45,439 nt of DNA from Candidatus Bathyarchaeota archaeon (lineage in GTDB: Archaea > Thermoproteota > Bathyarchaeia > TCS64), in contig JADHWM010000006.1 in assembly GCA_016783485.1 (NCBI GenBank), forward strand, positions 1-45,439, given 5' to 3'. Each line of letters starts with the position of its first letter. Positions within the stretch are counted from its first letter, which is position 1. The notes below the pieces were generated by a model. The model was not told the origin of the DNA. It searched no databases and was given only the letters and a program-made list of their open reading frames with translations. Below, piece by piece: positions 1-9,658 of the stretch. Made by a program: the position numbers and the translations under genes.

Positions 1-212
1 GCGAGCCCCGTGAGCGGGGCGGTGTTATCCGTGATCATCCCGAGGATGCCCTTCTGCCACTCGGAGAAGATGAGCTTGAATCCGCTCTTCACCCCCTCCA
101 GGGAGGAGATGAACAGGAATATCCCGAAACCCAGGACGATGAGGAGGCGCACCTTCTTGCTGGAGAGGATGGGGACCCCGTCCCAGACCGAGCCCACGCC
201 TCTCCTCGACAT
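1..212 (-). CDS. N-terminal fragment of a membrane protein, possibly a Na/Pi-cotransporter-like permease (truncated by window edge)
   Basis: Reverse-strand reading from ATG at 212 gives MSRRGVGSVWDGVPILSSKKVRLLIVLGFGIFLFISSLEGVKSGFKLIFSEWQKGILGMITDNTAPLTGL: TM segment followed by a motif resembling Na/Pi symporter N-termini. Family call is weak because only 70 aa are visible. Confidence 0.45.
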   Translation of the reverse strand, partial: MSRRGVGSVWDGVPILSSKKVRLLIVLGFGIFLFISSLEGVKSGFKLIFSEWQKGILGMITDNTAPLTGL

Positions 213-423
213 CCGCTAAATCAACATCCCGATGTTTGGTCTCGGAGCCGTCGATGCCCCCCTCGTAGACCGATGCTGCCTACGCTTTGGGGTGTATCCG
301 GGTGTTTGGCCCGTGGAAACGGCTCTCAAATGTATCGCTTTTATCGCAGATTTATAGAATAAAAGTCTAATTTCTATAGAATATATAGGCTATGAGGGCC
401 TCTATATATAACCCCAGGCGGGC

Positions 424-1008
424 TCAGGACGGGGTTTCGAGGCCGAACCCCTCCAGCATCGACCTCAGCCTCGAGAGCGGCAGCCCAACAACGTTCTCGT
501 AGCAGCCCTCGATCCTCTCGACGAGCGCGCCTCCAGCTCCCTGAATGGCGTAGCCGCCAGCCTTCCCTATCGGCTCCCCGGTCGAGACGTACTCCCCGAT
601 CTCCTCGCCGGTCAAGGGATGGATCCAAACCTTGGTCTCGACGACGGCGACATCCCTTCTCCCCGTCTCCGCATCCAAGACAGCGAGCCCCGTGAGCACT
701 TTGTGCATCCTACCTTTGAGGGCTGCAAGCATTACCCTAGCCTCCAGCGGGTCCTCCGCCTTACCCATGATGATGTCGTCGACCACCACCACAGTGTCCG
801 CTCCAACAACCAGCCCCTCACTTAAACCCCCTGCGACCTCGCTCGCCTTGGCAGATGCGTTCCTTGTGACGACTTCCCTGGGATCGCCCTCCTGCGTCTC
901 CTCAACGCCATCCGGGGCGATCACATCGAAGGGGACGCCGAGCCTCTCCAATAGCTCCCGGCGCCTGGGTGAGGTTGAAGCCAACACGATTTTAAACGGT
1001 CGAGTCAT
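424..1008 (-). CDS. maf: Maf-like nucleotide pyrophosphatase
   Basis: IVLASTSPRRRELLERLGVPFDV, VVGADTVVVVDDIIMGKAEDPLEARVML and GYAIQGAGGALVERIEGCYENVVGLP are Maf/HAM1-like family motifs. Confidence 0.93.
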   Translation of the reverse strand: MTRPFKIVLASTSPRRRELLERLGVPFDVIAPDGVEETQEGDPREVVTRNASAKASEVAGGLSEGLVVGADTVVVVDDIIMGKAEDPLEARVMLAALKGRMHKVLTGLAVLDAETGRRDVAVVETKVWIHPLTGEEIGEYVSTGEPIGKAGGYAIQGAGGALVERIEGCYENVVGLPLSRLRSMLEGFGLETPS

Positions 1009-1059
1009 ATTCTCTTCTGCTCCAGTGGAATCGACTCGAGATTAAAGGATGGTGCACGA

Positions 1060-1629
1060 TTGGAGAGAATCTACTACGCTGGGATCGAGACCCCCTTTGG
1101 GACCGTCTGGGCCGCCAAGACGAAGAAGGGGCTGGTTCAGGTCCACGCCAACGGTGAGAGGGACAGCTTTATCGCGGAGTTGAGCCGGAGGGTCCCTGGG
1201 GATTATATCGAGGACCCCTCCATGTTCGAGGCTCTCGAGGAGGGGCTCAGGGAATGGGGAGAGGGGAAGCCTGTGACATTCGACATGCCCTTCGACCTAC
1301 GTGGGACGGAGTTCCAGAAGGACGTCTGGCGGGCCATCCACGCGATACCCCACGGGAAGCTCTCCTCCTACAAGAGGCTCGCCGAGGCCATCGGCAGGCC
1401 CAAGGCTGTAAGGGCGGTGGGGAACGCGGTGGGCTCCAACCCCTGCGGCCTTGTCATCCCCTGCCACAGGATCATCTGGTCCAACGGGGGGCTCGGCGGC
1501 TTCGGCGGGGGCTTCGACCCCGAGAGGCTGAACAACAAGAGGAGGCTCCTCATGACCGAGGGGGTCCTCCCCAGGGTGGAGGGGAAGCCCGAGAGAGAGG
1601 CGGACCTCACCAAGCTCTTCGAAGACTAA
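1060..1629 (+). CDS. ogt: Methylated-DNA--protein-cysteine methyltransferase (MGMT/Ogt)
   Basis: Active-site PCHRII motif in [34 protein letters not shown] start. Confidence 0.95.
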   Translation: MERIYYAGIETPFGTVWAAKTKKGLVQVHANGERDSFIAELSRRVPGDYIEDPSMFEALEEGLREWGEGKPVTFDMPFDLRGTEFQKDVWRAIHAIPHGKLSSYKRLAEAIGRPKAVRAVGNAVGSNPCGLVIPCHRIIWSNGGLGGFGGGFDPERLNNKRRLLMTEGVLPRVEGKPEREADLTKLFED

Positions 1630-1661
1630 GACATTCCCTTTACCGGTCTCAGATAAACGGC

Positions 1662-2297
1662 TTACACCCATGCCTTGCAGATGTTCACGCCCTCGACCGC
1701 AGACTTCGCAAGCGCGTCGACGCCGGCCCCTTCAGCGAATTCGTCTGTCACCGTTGCGCCGCCGACCACGATCTTCACCCTGCTCCTCAGCCCCTCTTTC
1801 TCCAGCATCTCAACGATCAACGGGAACTGCTCCAGATTGGTGGTGAGCAGGGCCGACAGCCCGAGGATGTCGGGGCTGTGCTCCTTGACGGCCGCGACGA
1901 TGGCCTCGGCGGAGACGTCGACCCCCAGGTCTATCACCTCGAAGCCCGCGGTGCCCATCAGGGTCGTGAAGATGTTCTTCCCTATGTCGTGGATGTCCCC
2001 GGCCACCGTTGCCATGACGATCTTCCCCCGCTTGACGCCTCCCCGACCGCTCAGGTGGGGCTCCAGAACCTCCAGGGCCTCCTTCATGGTCTCCCCGGCG
2101 ATTATGAGGGACGTGACGAAGTACTCCCCGGCCTGGTACTTCTCACCCACGACGTCCATCCCCTCCGAGAGGACGCTGATTATCTCTTCCGCTTCTACGC
2201 CTTGATCGAGGGCTTCCTGTGCCTTCCCCTTCAGGAGGTCCACGTCGAACTCCACCAGGGCGGACTTGATTTCACTGAACAGCTCTTCATTTGCCAT
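1662..2297 (-). CDS. Corrinoid (B12-binding) protein, MtbC/MtmC-like methyltransferase component
   Basis: B12-binding DxHxxG motif in GDIHDIGKNIFTTLMGTAGFEVIDLGVDV; N-terminal B12-binding-2 helical region. Confidence 0.93.
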   Translation of the reverse strand: MANEELFSEIKSALVEFDVDLLKGKAQEALDQGVEAEEIISVLSEGMDVVGEKYQAGEYFVTSLIIAGETMKEALEVLEPHLSGRGGVKRGKIVMATVAGDIHDIGKNIFTTLMGTAGFEVIDLGVDVSAEAIVAAVKEHSPDILGLSALLTTNLEQFPLIVEMLEKEGLRSRVKIVVGGATVTDEFAEGAGVDALAKSAVEGVNICKAWV

Positions 2298-2302
2298 TTA
2301 TT

Positions 2303-3475
2303 TCACAGCTCCGCGTTGAATTCGTCGACTAACTCTTTCACGAGCCTGATCCTTTCCACGTCCCCGTTCGCCGGGAGGAGGTCCGAGATTCCGAGGATGA
2401 GCCTCGGGTAGAACGCCTCCATTAGTTCCCGCACGTGGCTCTCCAGGGTCTCCACGGGGGTCCAGGGGCACATGTGGACGGCTGGTATCCCGTCCCGCAG
2501 GAACATGTCCCCCATCCCCTCCTTCATCTCCTCAATGGTGACGTCCCCCTGGGGCAGCGGTGTGACACATTCGAGGCCGTCGAGCCCGGTTTCCCCCACG
2601 AGGGGGAGGAGCTGCTTCAGGTAACCGTCGAAGTGGGATGATGCCACCATGCCCTGGGCGTGGACTAGGGGCATCACACGCTGGTAGAAGGGGATGACGT
2701 ATTCCTTGAAGTAGGGAGGGGGGCAGAGGTCATGGTGCATGTTGTCCCCGAAGTTGAGCTCCGCGACGGGCTTGCCCCTGTAGGCCTCGATCTGCTTGAC
2801 GTGCTCGGCCTCGAGTACTCCCATGAACTCCTTCATCTCCTCGGGGTGCCTCCAGATCATGGTGACTGTCTTCTTGAACCCCATGATCCCCACGATGAGC
2901 CACATGACCGGGCTTCTCTCGAGGTTGGCCCTGAGGGGTATCGCGTCACCGTAGCGTACCTTTCCCCACTTGTAGCGGCTCTGGTCCCACCCGTAGCTCC
3001 TCTTCTCAAGGATGTACTCGAAGACCTTGAGGTCGTCCAAGTCTTTCAGGTAGTACTCGACGTTCATGAGGCTGGTCCCGTGCTCTGTGTACCTCTGAAC
3101 CTGGCGCAGGGTTCCCACGGGGGTCCTGTACTCGGTGATGACGTAGTCGTCCTCGCTCTCACCCATGTACCCGGACAGTCTCCTGGTCCATACCTCGACG
3201 TCGTCCCCATCCACGGCATTCAGGGCGAAGTAACCCGAGAGCTCCGAGCCTATCCTCCTGGGCCCCCAGACCTCCCTCGGGGGGACACCGAGGTCCCCGT
3301 AGACCTCGTCGAGGTACATGCCATGATACCTCTCAGGCAGGGTTCCCGCGTTGAAATTTACGTCGTACCAGTGCCTCAGCCGCGGCTGGAAGACCAGGGG
3401 GCTGCCCTTCTTCTTCTCGTAGACCGCCATCAACTCTTCGTACATGCTTGACCCTCGAATACCCCGTTTGATCAT
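2303..3475 (-). CDS. Uroporphyrinogen decarboxylase (URO-D) family protein, probable corrinoid-linked methyltransferase
   Basis: URO-D-like barrel segments (HFDGYLKQLLPLVGETGLDGLECVTPLPQGDV, GISDLLPANGDVERI); immediately upstream of the corrinoid protein gene. First downstream in-frame Met (MYEELM) is an alternative start. Confidence 0.82.
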   Translation of the reverse strand: MIKRGIRGSSMYEELMAVYEKKKGSPLVFQPRLRHWYDVNFNAGTLPERYHGMYLDEVYGDLGVPPREVWGPRRIGSELSGYFALNAVDGDDVEVWTRRLSGYMGESEDDYVITEYRTPVGTLRQVQRYTEHGTSLMNVEYYLKDLDDLKVFEYILEKRSYGWDQSRYKWGKVRYGDAIPLRANLERSPVMWLIVGIMGFKKTVTMIWRHPEEMKEFMGVLEAEHVKQIEAYRGKPVAELNFGDNMHHDLCPPPYFKEYVIPFYQRVMPLVHAQGMVASSHFDGYLKQLLPLVGETGLDGLECVTPLPQGDVTIEEMKEGMGDMFLRDGIPAVHMCPWTPVETLESHVRELMEAFYPRLILGISDLLPANGDVERIRLVKELVDEFNAEL

Positions 3476-3584
3476 AGAATCATGCTATTGGGTTAAAGAA
3501 TTCACGCCTATGCAGCGAACCTCTCGGGGAATTGACCGTTAACGTTTTCCCGATAGTCGTACCCCTTCTATATGTGAGAGTTAT

Positions 3585-5084
3585 ATGCGTATAGTCACCG
3601 GGACCATCTCCCATGAGACCAACGTTCTATCCAACATCGCGACCGACCTCGAGCAGTTCAGGAAGAGGCGCCTCCTCTACGGGGAGGAGGTCTTCGATTA
3701 CCACAGGGGCACCAAGACTCCCGTGGGGGGCCTCATGGACGGATGCGCGATGCACGGCTTCGAGCTCGTGCCCACGGTCTTCGCTTCAGCGACCCCCTCG
3801 GGGACCATCACGGCCGAGGCCTTCGATACCCTTCTGGGGCAGATCCTTGAGGGCATAGAGGATGCAGGGGTTATAGACGGGGTCGCCATGCATCTCCATG
3901 GCGCCGGCGTCGCTGAGAACCACGACGACATCGAGGGGCGTGTACTCGCAGAGGTGAGGAGAGTCATCGGGGACAAGCCCCTGGTCTCCACGTTCGACCT
4001 CCACGCCAACCACACGAGGCTCATGGTGGAGAGCGCCGACGTCCTCATCGGCTACGACACCTACCCCCACGTGGACGGCTACGAGAGGGGGGTCGAGGCC
4101 ATCGACGTCATCGCGAGGCTACTAGATGGCAGCCTGGTGCCCACCAAGGCGTTCAGGCAGCCCCCCATGATGCCCGCCCTCCAGGCCCAGTTCACAGGGA
4201 AATACCCCATGAGCCGCCTCATCGAGGAGGCCCACAGGATGGAGGGGATGGAGGCGGTGGAGACCGTCACGGTGGCCGCCGGCTTCCCCTGGTCCGACTT
4301 TGAGGACGTGGGGCTCAGCTTCATCGTCACCACCAACGACGACCAGGCACTGGCCGACCGGCTCGCAGACGAACTGCAGGACCTGGCCTGGGGCATGAGG
4401 AGGGACTTCCTGGTGAAGCCCGTCCCCGTGAGGGACGCCCTGAGGAGGGTGAAGAAAGCGACCGGAGGGCCCTATATCCTCGCGGACATCGGGGACAACC
4501 CGGGAGGGGGCGCTCCCGAAGACGGGACCGTGGTCCTGAGGGCCATCCTCGAGGAGGGCCTAGAGGGAGGCGTCCTCGCTGTGATGTGGGACCCCGAGGC
4601 CGTCGAGAAAGCATCCACTTCCGGCATAGGCACCCAAGTCACGGTGGAGCTGGGCGGGAAGACCGATGACCTCCACGGGAAGCCCCTGGAGGTGACCGGG
4701 ACAGTGAAAACCGTCACCGACGGCAAGTGGATCGTGAAGGGCCCCATGGGCACCGGCTCCGAGTCCGACATGGGGGAGACCGTCGTCCTCCTGGTCGGGG
4801 GGAACGAGGTGATCGTGACGAGCAAGCGCCTCCAGCCCATGGACCTGGAGCTCTACAGGAGCCTGGGCATCGAGCCCACGGAGAGGCGTTTCATCGTGGT
4901 CAAGTCCTCGGTCCACTACCGGGCGGCCCACATGCCCATCGCAGTGGAGGTCATCGAGCTGGACACCCCGGGGCTCACGAGCCCCCGCCTCGCGGGGTTC
5001 GGCTTTAAGAAGCTGAGGAGGCCCATATTCCCCCTGGACGTGGAGATGCTGGGGATCACCGAGCTCAAGTCCATGGACGAGTAG
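3585..5084 (+). CDS. M81 family metallopeptidase (MlrC-like)
   Basis: ISHETNVLSN, STFDLHANHT, GYDTYPHVDGYERG and DIGDNPGGGAPEDGT are MlrC/M81 motifs. Confidence 0.92.
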   Translation: MRIVTGTISHETNVLSNIATDLEQFRKRRLLYGEEVFDYHRGTKTPVGGLMDGCAMHGFELVPTVFASATPSGTITAEAFDTLLGQILEGIEDAGVIDGVAMHLHGAGVAENHDDIEGRVLAEVRRVIGDKPLVSTFDLHANHTRLMVESADVLIGYDTYPHVDGYERGVEAIDVIARLLDGSLVPTKAFRQPPMMPALQAQFTGKYPMSRLIEEAHRMEGMEAVETVTVAAGFPWSDFEDVGLSFIVTTNDDQALADRLADELQDLAWGMRRDFLVKPVPVRDALRRVKKATGGPYILADIGDNPGGGAPEDGTVVLRAILEEGLEGGVLAVMWDPEAVEKASTSGIGTQVTVELGGKTDDLHGKPLEVTGTVKTVTDGKWIVKGPMGTGSESDMGETVVLLVGGNEVIVTSKRLQPMDLELYRSLGIEPTERRFIVVKSSVHYRAAHMPIAVEVIELDTPGLTSPRLAGFGFKKLRRPIFPLDVEMLGITELKSMDE

Positions 5085-5128
5085 CCCGGGGAACATTTAT
5101 TTATCGAACATGGGTCCCTTCCGGTGAT

Positions 5129-6268
5129 ATGTCCAGTAAGGCGCTTGAAGGTATAAGGGTCCTCGACCTCACCCACGCCCACGCCGGCCCCATCTGCACC
5201 ATGTTCATGGGCTCCATGGGTGCCGAGGTCATCAAGATCGAGCCTCCCTGGGGGGAGATGACCAGAATGTTCCCGCCCCTCGTTCAGGGAGTCAGCCCCT
5301 ACTTTGCGTTCCTCGGTCGCGCCAAGAAGGGGGTCACCCTCGACCTCAAGAACTCCCGGGGGAAGGAGATGTTCCTCGAGATGGTGAAGAAGGCTGACGT
5401 TGTCATGGAGAACTTCAGCCCCGGCACCATGGACCGGCTGGGCCTCGGCTGGGAGACCCTCAAGGAGACCAATCCCAGCATCATATTCGCCTCCGTCTCC
5501 GGATTCGGGCAGACCGGCCCCTGGAAGGACCGCCGGAGCTTCGACACCATCGCCCAGGCCACCAGCGGATACATGTGGCTCATGCAGGACGAAGTCGACC
5601 CCGAGGGGCCCCCCATATACGCCGCCGACGCCATCGCCGACACTATACCGGGCCTCACCTGCCTCGCCGGAATCCTCGCCGCCCTCAACCACAAGCGCAA
5701 CACCGGCCAGGGACAGCGGGTGGACGTCGCCCAGATGGACGCGATGATCGCGACGATGCAGAGCTTCAGCTTCTGGAAGCTGGCCGGCACCACATTCACG
5801 AAAGCGAGGCTCAGCTCCGGGATGGTCAGGGTCTCGGGGCTCCACAAAGCCAGGGATGGCTACGTGATGTTCAGCCTCCCCGCGGGGCGTATCACCGAGT
5901 GGCTCAAGGAGAGGATGGGGGTCGAGGAGCTCACCTTCGATGTGGTCGCCGAGTGGATCGGGGACCGCCCCGTGGACGAGGTCGTGGAGATCCTCGCCGA
6001 GACAGGGGTCCCCGTCGGGAAGGTCCACAACCTCGACGAGGTATTCGAGAACGAGCAGGCCAAGGCCCGGGAGATGTTCGTCAACGTGGACCACCCCACC
6101 CTGGGCGAGATCACCCTCCCCGGGTTCCCCATAAAGTTCTCCGAGACCCCCGGGGACAACACCGCCCCCGCACCCCTCCTGGGGCAGCACAACGCAGAGG
6201 TTTTCGGCGAGCTCCTGGGGCTCACCGAGGAAGAGGTCAAGAGCCTGAGGAGAGAAGGGGTCATCTAG
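5129..6268 (+). CDS. CaiB/BaiF (family III) CoA-transferase
   Basis: LEGIRVLDLTHAHAGPICTMFMGSMGAEVIKIEPP, VVMENFSPGTMDRLGLG and SVSGFGQTGPWKDR motifs. TATA-like 'atttatttat' ~30 nt upstream. Confidence 0.94.
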   Translation: MSSKALEGIRVLDLTHAHAGPICTMFMGSMGAEVIKIEPPWGEMTRMFPPLVQGVSPYFAFLGRAKKGVTLDLKNSRGKEMFLEMVKKADVVMENFSPGTMDRLGLGWETLKETNPSIIFASVSGFGQTGPWKDRRSFDTIAQATSGYMWLMQDEVDPEGPPIYAADAIADTIPGLTCLAGILAALNHKRNTGQGQRVDVAQMDAMIATMQSFSFWKLAGTTFTKARLSSGMVRVSGLHKARDGYVMFSLPAGRITEWLKERMGVEELTFDVVAEWIGDRPVDEVVEILAETGVPVGKVHNLDEVFENEQAKAREMFVNVDHPTLGEITLPGFPIKFSETPGDNTAPAPLLGQHNAEVFGELLGLTEEEVKSLRREGVI

Positions 6269-7349
6269 CCTCCAGCAGTGACCGATAAGCCTCGATGTGC
6301 AGGTCGATGACTTTCTCTCTCCCGTGGACCTCCGAGACATAGGAGCGCCCCCTCTCTCCGAGTTCCCTCCATCTGTCCCCTTCCAGGAGCCACCCCAGCC
6401 CGGCCTCCAGCAGGCCCTCCGATGCGTGGAACCCGAACCTGCTCGAGAAGCCGTCGGGGTCGTGGAAGCTCAGGATGGCGCATCCGTGGGCGGCAGCCTC
6501 GAGGAACGATACGGGGAGGCACTCGCTCACGCTGGTGTTCACCAGGATCCAGGCGCTCCCTAAGACCGATGATTTCTCATCTCCATCCAGGAAACCGGGC
6601 ATCGCCAGGTTGGGTGTGCCACCGTGTTGTGCCCTCAGAGGCATGTCCCTCCCTCTATCGTGAGCGGCGCCGACAGCGATGAATTCCACATCGGGAAATC
6701 TCATGGCGAGCTCGAGGAACAGCTCAGGCCTTTTCTCACCGTCGAACCTCCCCAGGAAGCACACGGTGGGCCCATCAGCCTTCCTTGGGGGTTTCTCGGG
6801 GACGTCGACGGGGTTCGGTAGGAATCCTGGTTCACTCACGAGACCGTACATTTCCCTAACTTTGGGGCGAATGTAGTTGGCCTGACAGTAGACCTCATCC
6901 ATCTCTCCGACGGTCCGCCTCAGCCTCCCGCTGAACAGCTCGTTGAAGAGCCTTCGCCTGAGCGGATAGAACTTGTTCACTTGTTTCCAGTCGTCCCTTG
7001 TCTTCGGGTTCTGGCAGGTCAGGGCATGGACCCGGTAGGGCATCTCCCTCTTGGCGAGGATGCTCCCCCAACTCGGCTCCTCCGAGTGGTAGACGTCGGC
7101 GTCGCATTGCCTGTAAATGGGTCTGGTTAACGGGTAGGAGTACAATGGGAATCCGTGGACCCGCATCCCTTCCGCCTCCTCGACGGCCCCCTGGCCTTCC
7201 CCCTTCGGGGCGACCACGGTGACCTCGACGCCCCTCTCAACGAGCCCCGCACCGATGTCACGGGTGACCTTTCCTATCCCCCCGTACCTCCCCCATCCGA
7301 AGAACTCGGTCGAGACGAGGCAGACTGAGAGATCCATCCCGCTAAACAT
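6261..7349 (-). CDS. Glycosyltransferase family 4 (GT-B) protein
   Basis: GWGRYGGIGKVTRDIGAGLVERGVEVTVVAP N-terminus, VCFLGRFDGEKRPELFLELA and SVSECLPVSFLEAAAHGCAIL donor-site motif. Stop overlaps the convergent CoA-transferase gene by 8 nt; MDLSV (7337) is an alternative start. Confidence 0.88.
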   Translation of the reverse strand: MFSGMDLSVCLVSTEFFGWGRYGGIGKVTRDIGAGLVERGVEVTVVAPKGEGQGAVEEAEGMRVHGFPLYSYPLTRPIYRQCDADVYHSEEPSWGSILAKREMPYRVHALTCQNPKTRDDWKQVNKFYPLRRRLFNELFSGRLRRTVGEMDEVYCQANYIRPKVREMYGLVSEPGFLPNPVDVPEKPPRKADGPTVCFLGRFDGEKRPELFLELAMRFPDVEFIAVGAAHDRGRDMPLRAQHGGTPNLAMPGFLDGDEKSSVLGSAWILVNTSVSECLPVSFLEAAAHGCAILSFHDPDGFSSRFGFHASEGLLEAGLGWLLEGDRWRELGERGRSYVSEVHGREKVIDLHIEAYRSLLEAR

Positions 7350-7387
7350 ATTGTTAAATAAAATTAAAACTATGCTGGCCCAGGGCG

Positions 7388-8518
7388 TTGAGAGTCCTCG
7401 CCGTCACCCCCTCCTATCCCAGGTTCCAGGGCGACTACCACGGGCGTTTCATCCACGACCACTGCAAAGCGCTCCACGAGAGCGGGGCCCAAGTCACAGT
7501 CCTCGCCCCACGGAGCAGGAGCACACGCCCCTTCCCAACCCCCTTCGAGGTGGACCGGTTCCCTTCCATGCCCTCTAAGAGGCTGGAGCTCCTCCCGGAG
7601 AGGACCATGAAGGGAGCCCCGGTGCCCCATCTTGCCCAGATCCCCCCCTACATGGCTTCAGCTTACATCCGTCTAGCGGACCAGACCACGGACATTGTCC
7701 AAGCTCACTGGGCGATCCCCCTGGGGTTCATAGCCGCCCTCACACCCAGAAAGGCTCCTCTAGTGGTGACCTGCCACGGGAGCGACTGCACACTGGCCTA
7801 TAGTAATCCTTGGTTGAGGCCCTTCGTAAGGAAAACCTTCTCACGAGCCACAAGAGTCGTCGCAGTCTCCGACTATATCCGCCGAATCGCCGTCATCCTG
7901 GGAGCCCGAGACGTGGAGGTGATCTACCTGGGCGTGGACCTCGAGAGGTTCCACCCCCCGGCGGATAAGAGGGAACTTCGTGAGCGGATGGGGCTCCCCG
8001 TCGACCGCCCGATCGTGGGGACCCTGGGCAGGCTGGTGCGGGATAAACGGATAGGCGACTTCATCGAGGTCGCCAGACTCATCGCGGATGAAATCGACGC
8101 AATCTTTCTTATCGGGGGAACGGGCCCGGAGGAGGCACGCCTGAAAGCCTTGGCCAAGGGGCGTGACGAGATCGTCTTCCTCGGCGAGACCCACGACCCG
8201 GCGGGGTTCCACGGGCTCTGCGACGTCTCGGTGCTGGCCTCTGTCCGGGAGGGGCTCTCCATCTCCCTCCAGGAGGCGATGGCCACGGGCTGCGTGCCTG
8301 TAGCCAGCGACGGGGTGGGATGCCGCGAACTCGTGAAGGATGGAGAAAACGGCTTCCTCTTTCAGCCAGGCGATGTTTATAGCCTCGCCCAGAAGACTCT
8401 ATTGGCTTTGGAAGATCCATCCCTGGGGATGCAGGCCAGAGAGACCATCCAGGAAGGTTTCGATATCAAAGAAAACGTATTGAGGTACATACGTCTCTAC
8501 GAAGGGCTGCTCCGATGA
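7388..8518 (+). CDS. Glycosyltransferase family 4 (GT-B) protein
   Basis: RVLAVTPSYPRFQGDYHGRFIHDHCKAL, VGTLGRLVRDKRIGDFIEVARL and SVREGLSISLQEAMATGCVPVASDGVGCRELV. TTG start. Confidence 0.93.
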   Translation: MRVLAVTPSYPRFQGDYHGRFIHDHCKALHESGAQVTVLAPRSRSTRPFPTPFEVDRFPSMPSKRLELLPERTMKGAPVPHLAQIPPYMASAYIRLADQTTDIVQAHWAIPLGFIAALTPRKAPLVVTCHGSDCTLAYSNPWLRPFVRKTFSRATRVVAVSDYIRRIAVILGARDVEVIYLGVDLERFHPPADKRELRERMGLPVDRPIVGTLGRLVRDKRIGDFIEVARLIADEIDAIFLIGGTGPEEARLKALAKGRDEIVFLGETHDPAGFHGLCDVSVLASVREGLSISLQEAMATGCVPVASDGVGCRELVKDGENGFLFQPGDVYSLAQKTLLALEDPSLGMQARETIQEGFDIKENVLRYIRLYEGLLR

Positions 8519-8622
8519 CTCTTAGAGGAGCATGTCGTCTGTAGGTCCGATTCACACACGTGAGCTATTATAAAATCGCTCCAAGATCGCTGTGGGGTTC
8601 ACCCTTCGGGGAAGGTTATACT

Positions 8623-8922
8623 ATGGAGCGCAGGTCGAAGCTGGAGATCTATCTGGAGGTCCTCCAGATCATCAAGGGAGGCACGTCCAAGCCGACCCGA
8701 ATCATGTACAACGCCAACATATCCTGGCAGCCCTTGATGCGGGTCCTCGGATCTATGATGAATCAGGGCCTCGTGAGGGAGATCGACGTCAGCGACACGG
8801 GGAGGAAGCGGGATAAGCGGACCACCAAGATCTACGAGATCACCATGAAAGGCGAGCAAGTGGTCAGATACTTCAGGGGAGCCAAGGAGCTCGGGATCGA
8901 CGAGAACCTGATACCCGTCTGA
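8623..8922 (+). CDS. Archaeal winged-helix DNA-binding protein
   Basis: MERRSKLEIYLEVLQIIKGGTSKPTRIMYNANISWQPLMRVLGSMMNQGLVREI...YEITMKGEQVVRYF: the common archaeal small wHTH architecture. ATG at 8623 preferred over the ORF-track start 8560. Confidence 0.85.
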   Translation: MERRSKLEIYLEVLQIIKGGTSKPTRIMYNANISWQPLMRVLGSMMNQGLVREIDVSDTGRKRDKRTTKIYEITMKGEQVVRYFRGAKELGIDENLIPV

Positions 8923-9016
8923 TCCTCCGTCTTCCTATCAACCCTTTTTTAAGAGCGGCGGACCGCACGAGTCGTCCCTTTATTATCCTCTAGATCAATG
9001 ATGCTTCGACACGGTC

Positions 9017-9658
9017 ATGGTCATTGTCGCCGGCGTGGACGAAGCGGGTCGGGGCCCAGCGATAGGCCCCCTAGTCGTCGCGGCGGTGAGCTTCCAGGAG
9101 GCAGCGGCGGATGATCTTTTCTCCATGGGCGTGAGAGACTCCAAAACCCTCTCGTCGAGGAGGAGGGAGTTCCTCGCAGTCGAGATCAAGGAGATCTCGG
9201 AAGGCCACTCATACTTCGAGCTCCCGCCCTGGGCCATCGACAAGGTGGTGAACCGCGGCCAGAAGCTCAGGAAGCTGAACTATCTCGAGGCGATGGCCAT
9301 GGCGAAGGCGATAAGGGATCTTCATCCCGAAAGGGTCTATGTGGACACCGCTGACGTCCTTCCCGACAGGTTCAGGGATGACATACTGAGGGTTCTGGGC
9401 TGGAGGCCTCACATCGTCTGCGAGAAGAAGGCCGATATCAATTATCCCGTGGTATCCGCGGCGTCCATCCTCGCCAAGGTGAGGCGGGACCTCCTCGTCT
9501 CCAACCTGAGGGAGATCCACGGGGACTTTGGCTCGGGCTATCCCAGCGACCCCAAGACCGTCGCCTTCATCGAGTCATGGTTCCAGGAGAACGACCTGCC
9601 CCCTCCATACATGAGGGGCTCCTGGAAGACCGTAAAGCGGTATACCTCCCCGGGCTAG
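9017..9658 (+). CDS. rnhB: Ribonuclease HII
   Basis: IVAGVDEAGRGPAIGPLVVAAV, DSKTLSSRRRE and VYVDTADVLPDRF; catalytic DEAGRG motif. Confidence 0.96.
   Translation: MVIVAGVDEAGRGPAIGPLVVAAVSFQEAAADDLFSMGVRDSKTLSSRRREFLAVEIKEISEGHSYFELPPWAIDKVVNRGQKLRKLNYLEAMAMAKAIRDLHPERVYVDTADVLPDRFRDDILRVLGWRPHIVCEKKADINYPVVSAASILAKVRRDLLVSNLREIHGDFGSGYPSDPKTVAFIESWFQENDLPPPYMRGSWKTVKRYTSPG

Noticed and set aside
1254-2411. 385-aa plus-strand ORF spanning ogt, the corrinoid protein gene and start of the URO-D gene
   Set aside because: Overlaps three confident genes in other frames or strands and has biased composition.
4916-6340. 474-aa minus-strand ORF across the CoA-transferase
   Set aside because: Antisense to two well-supported genes (MlrC end and CaiB/BaiF); no recognisable domain, biased composition.
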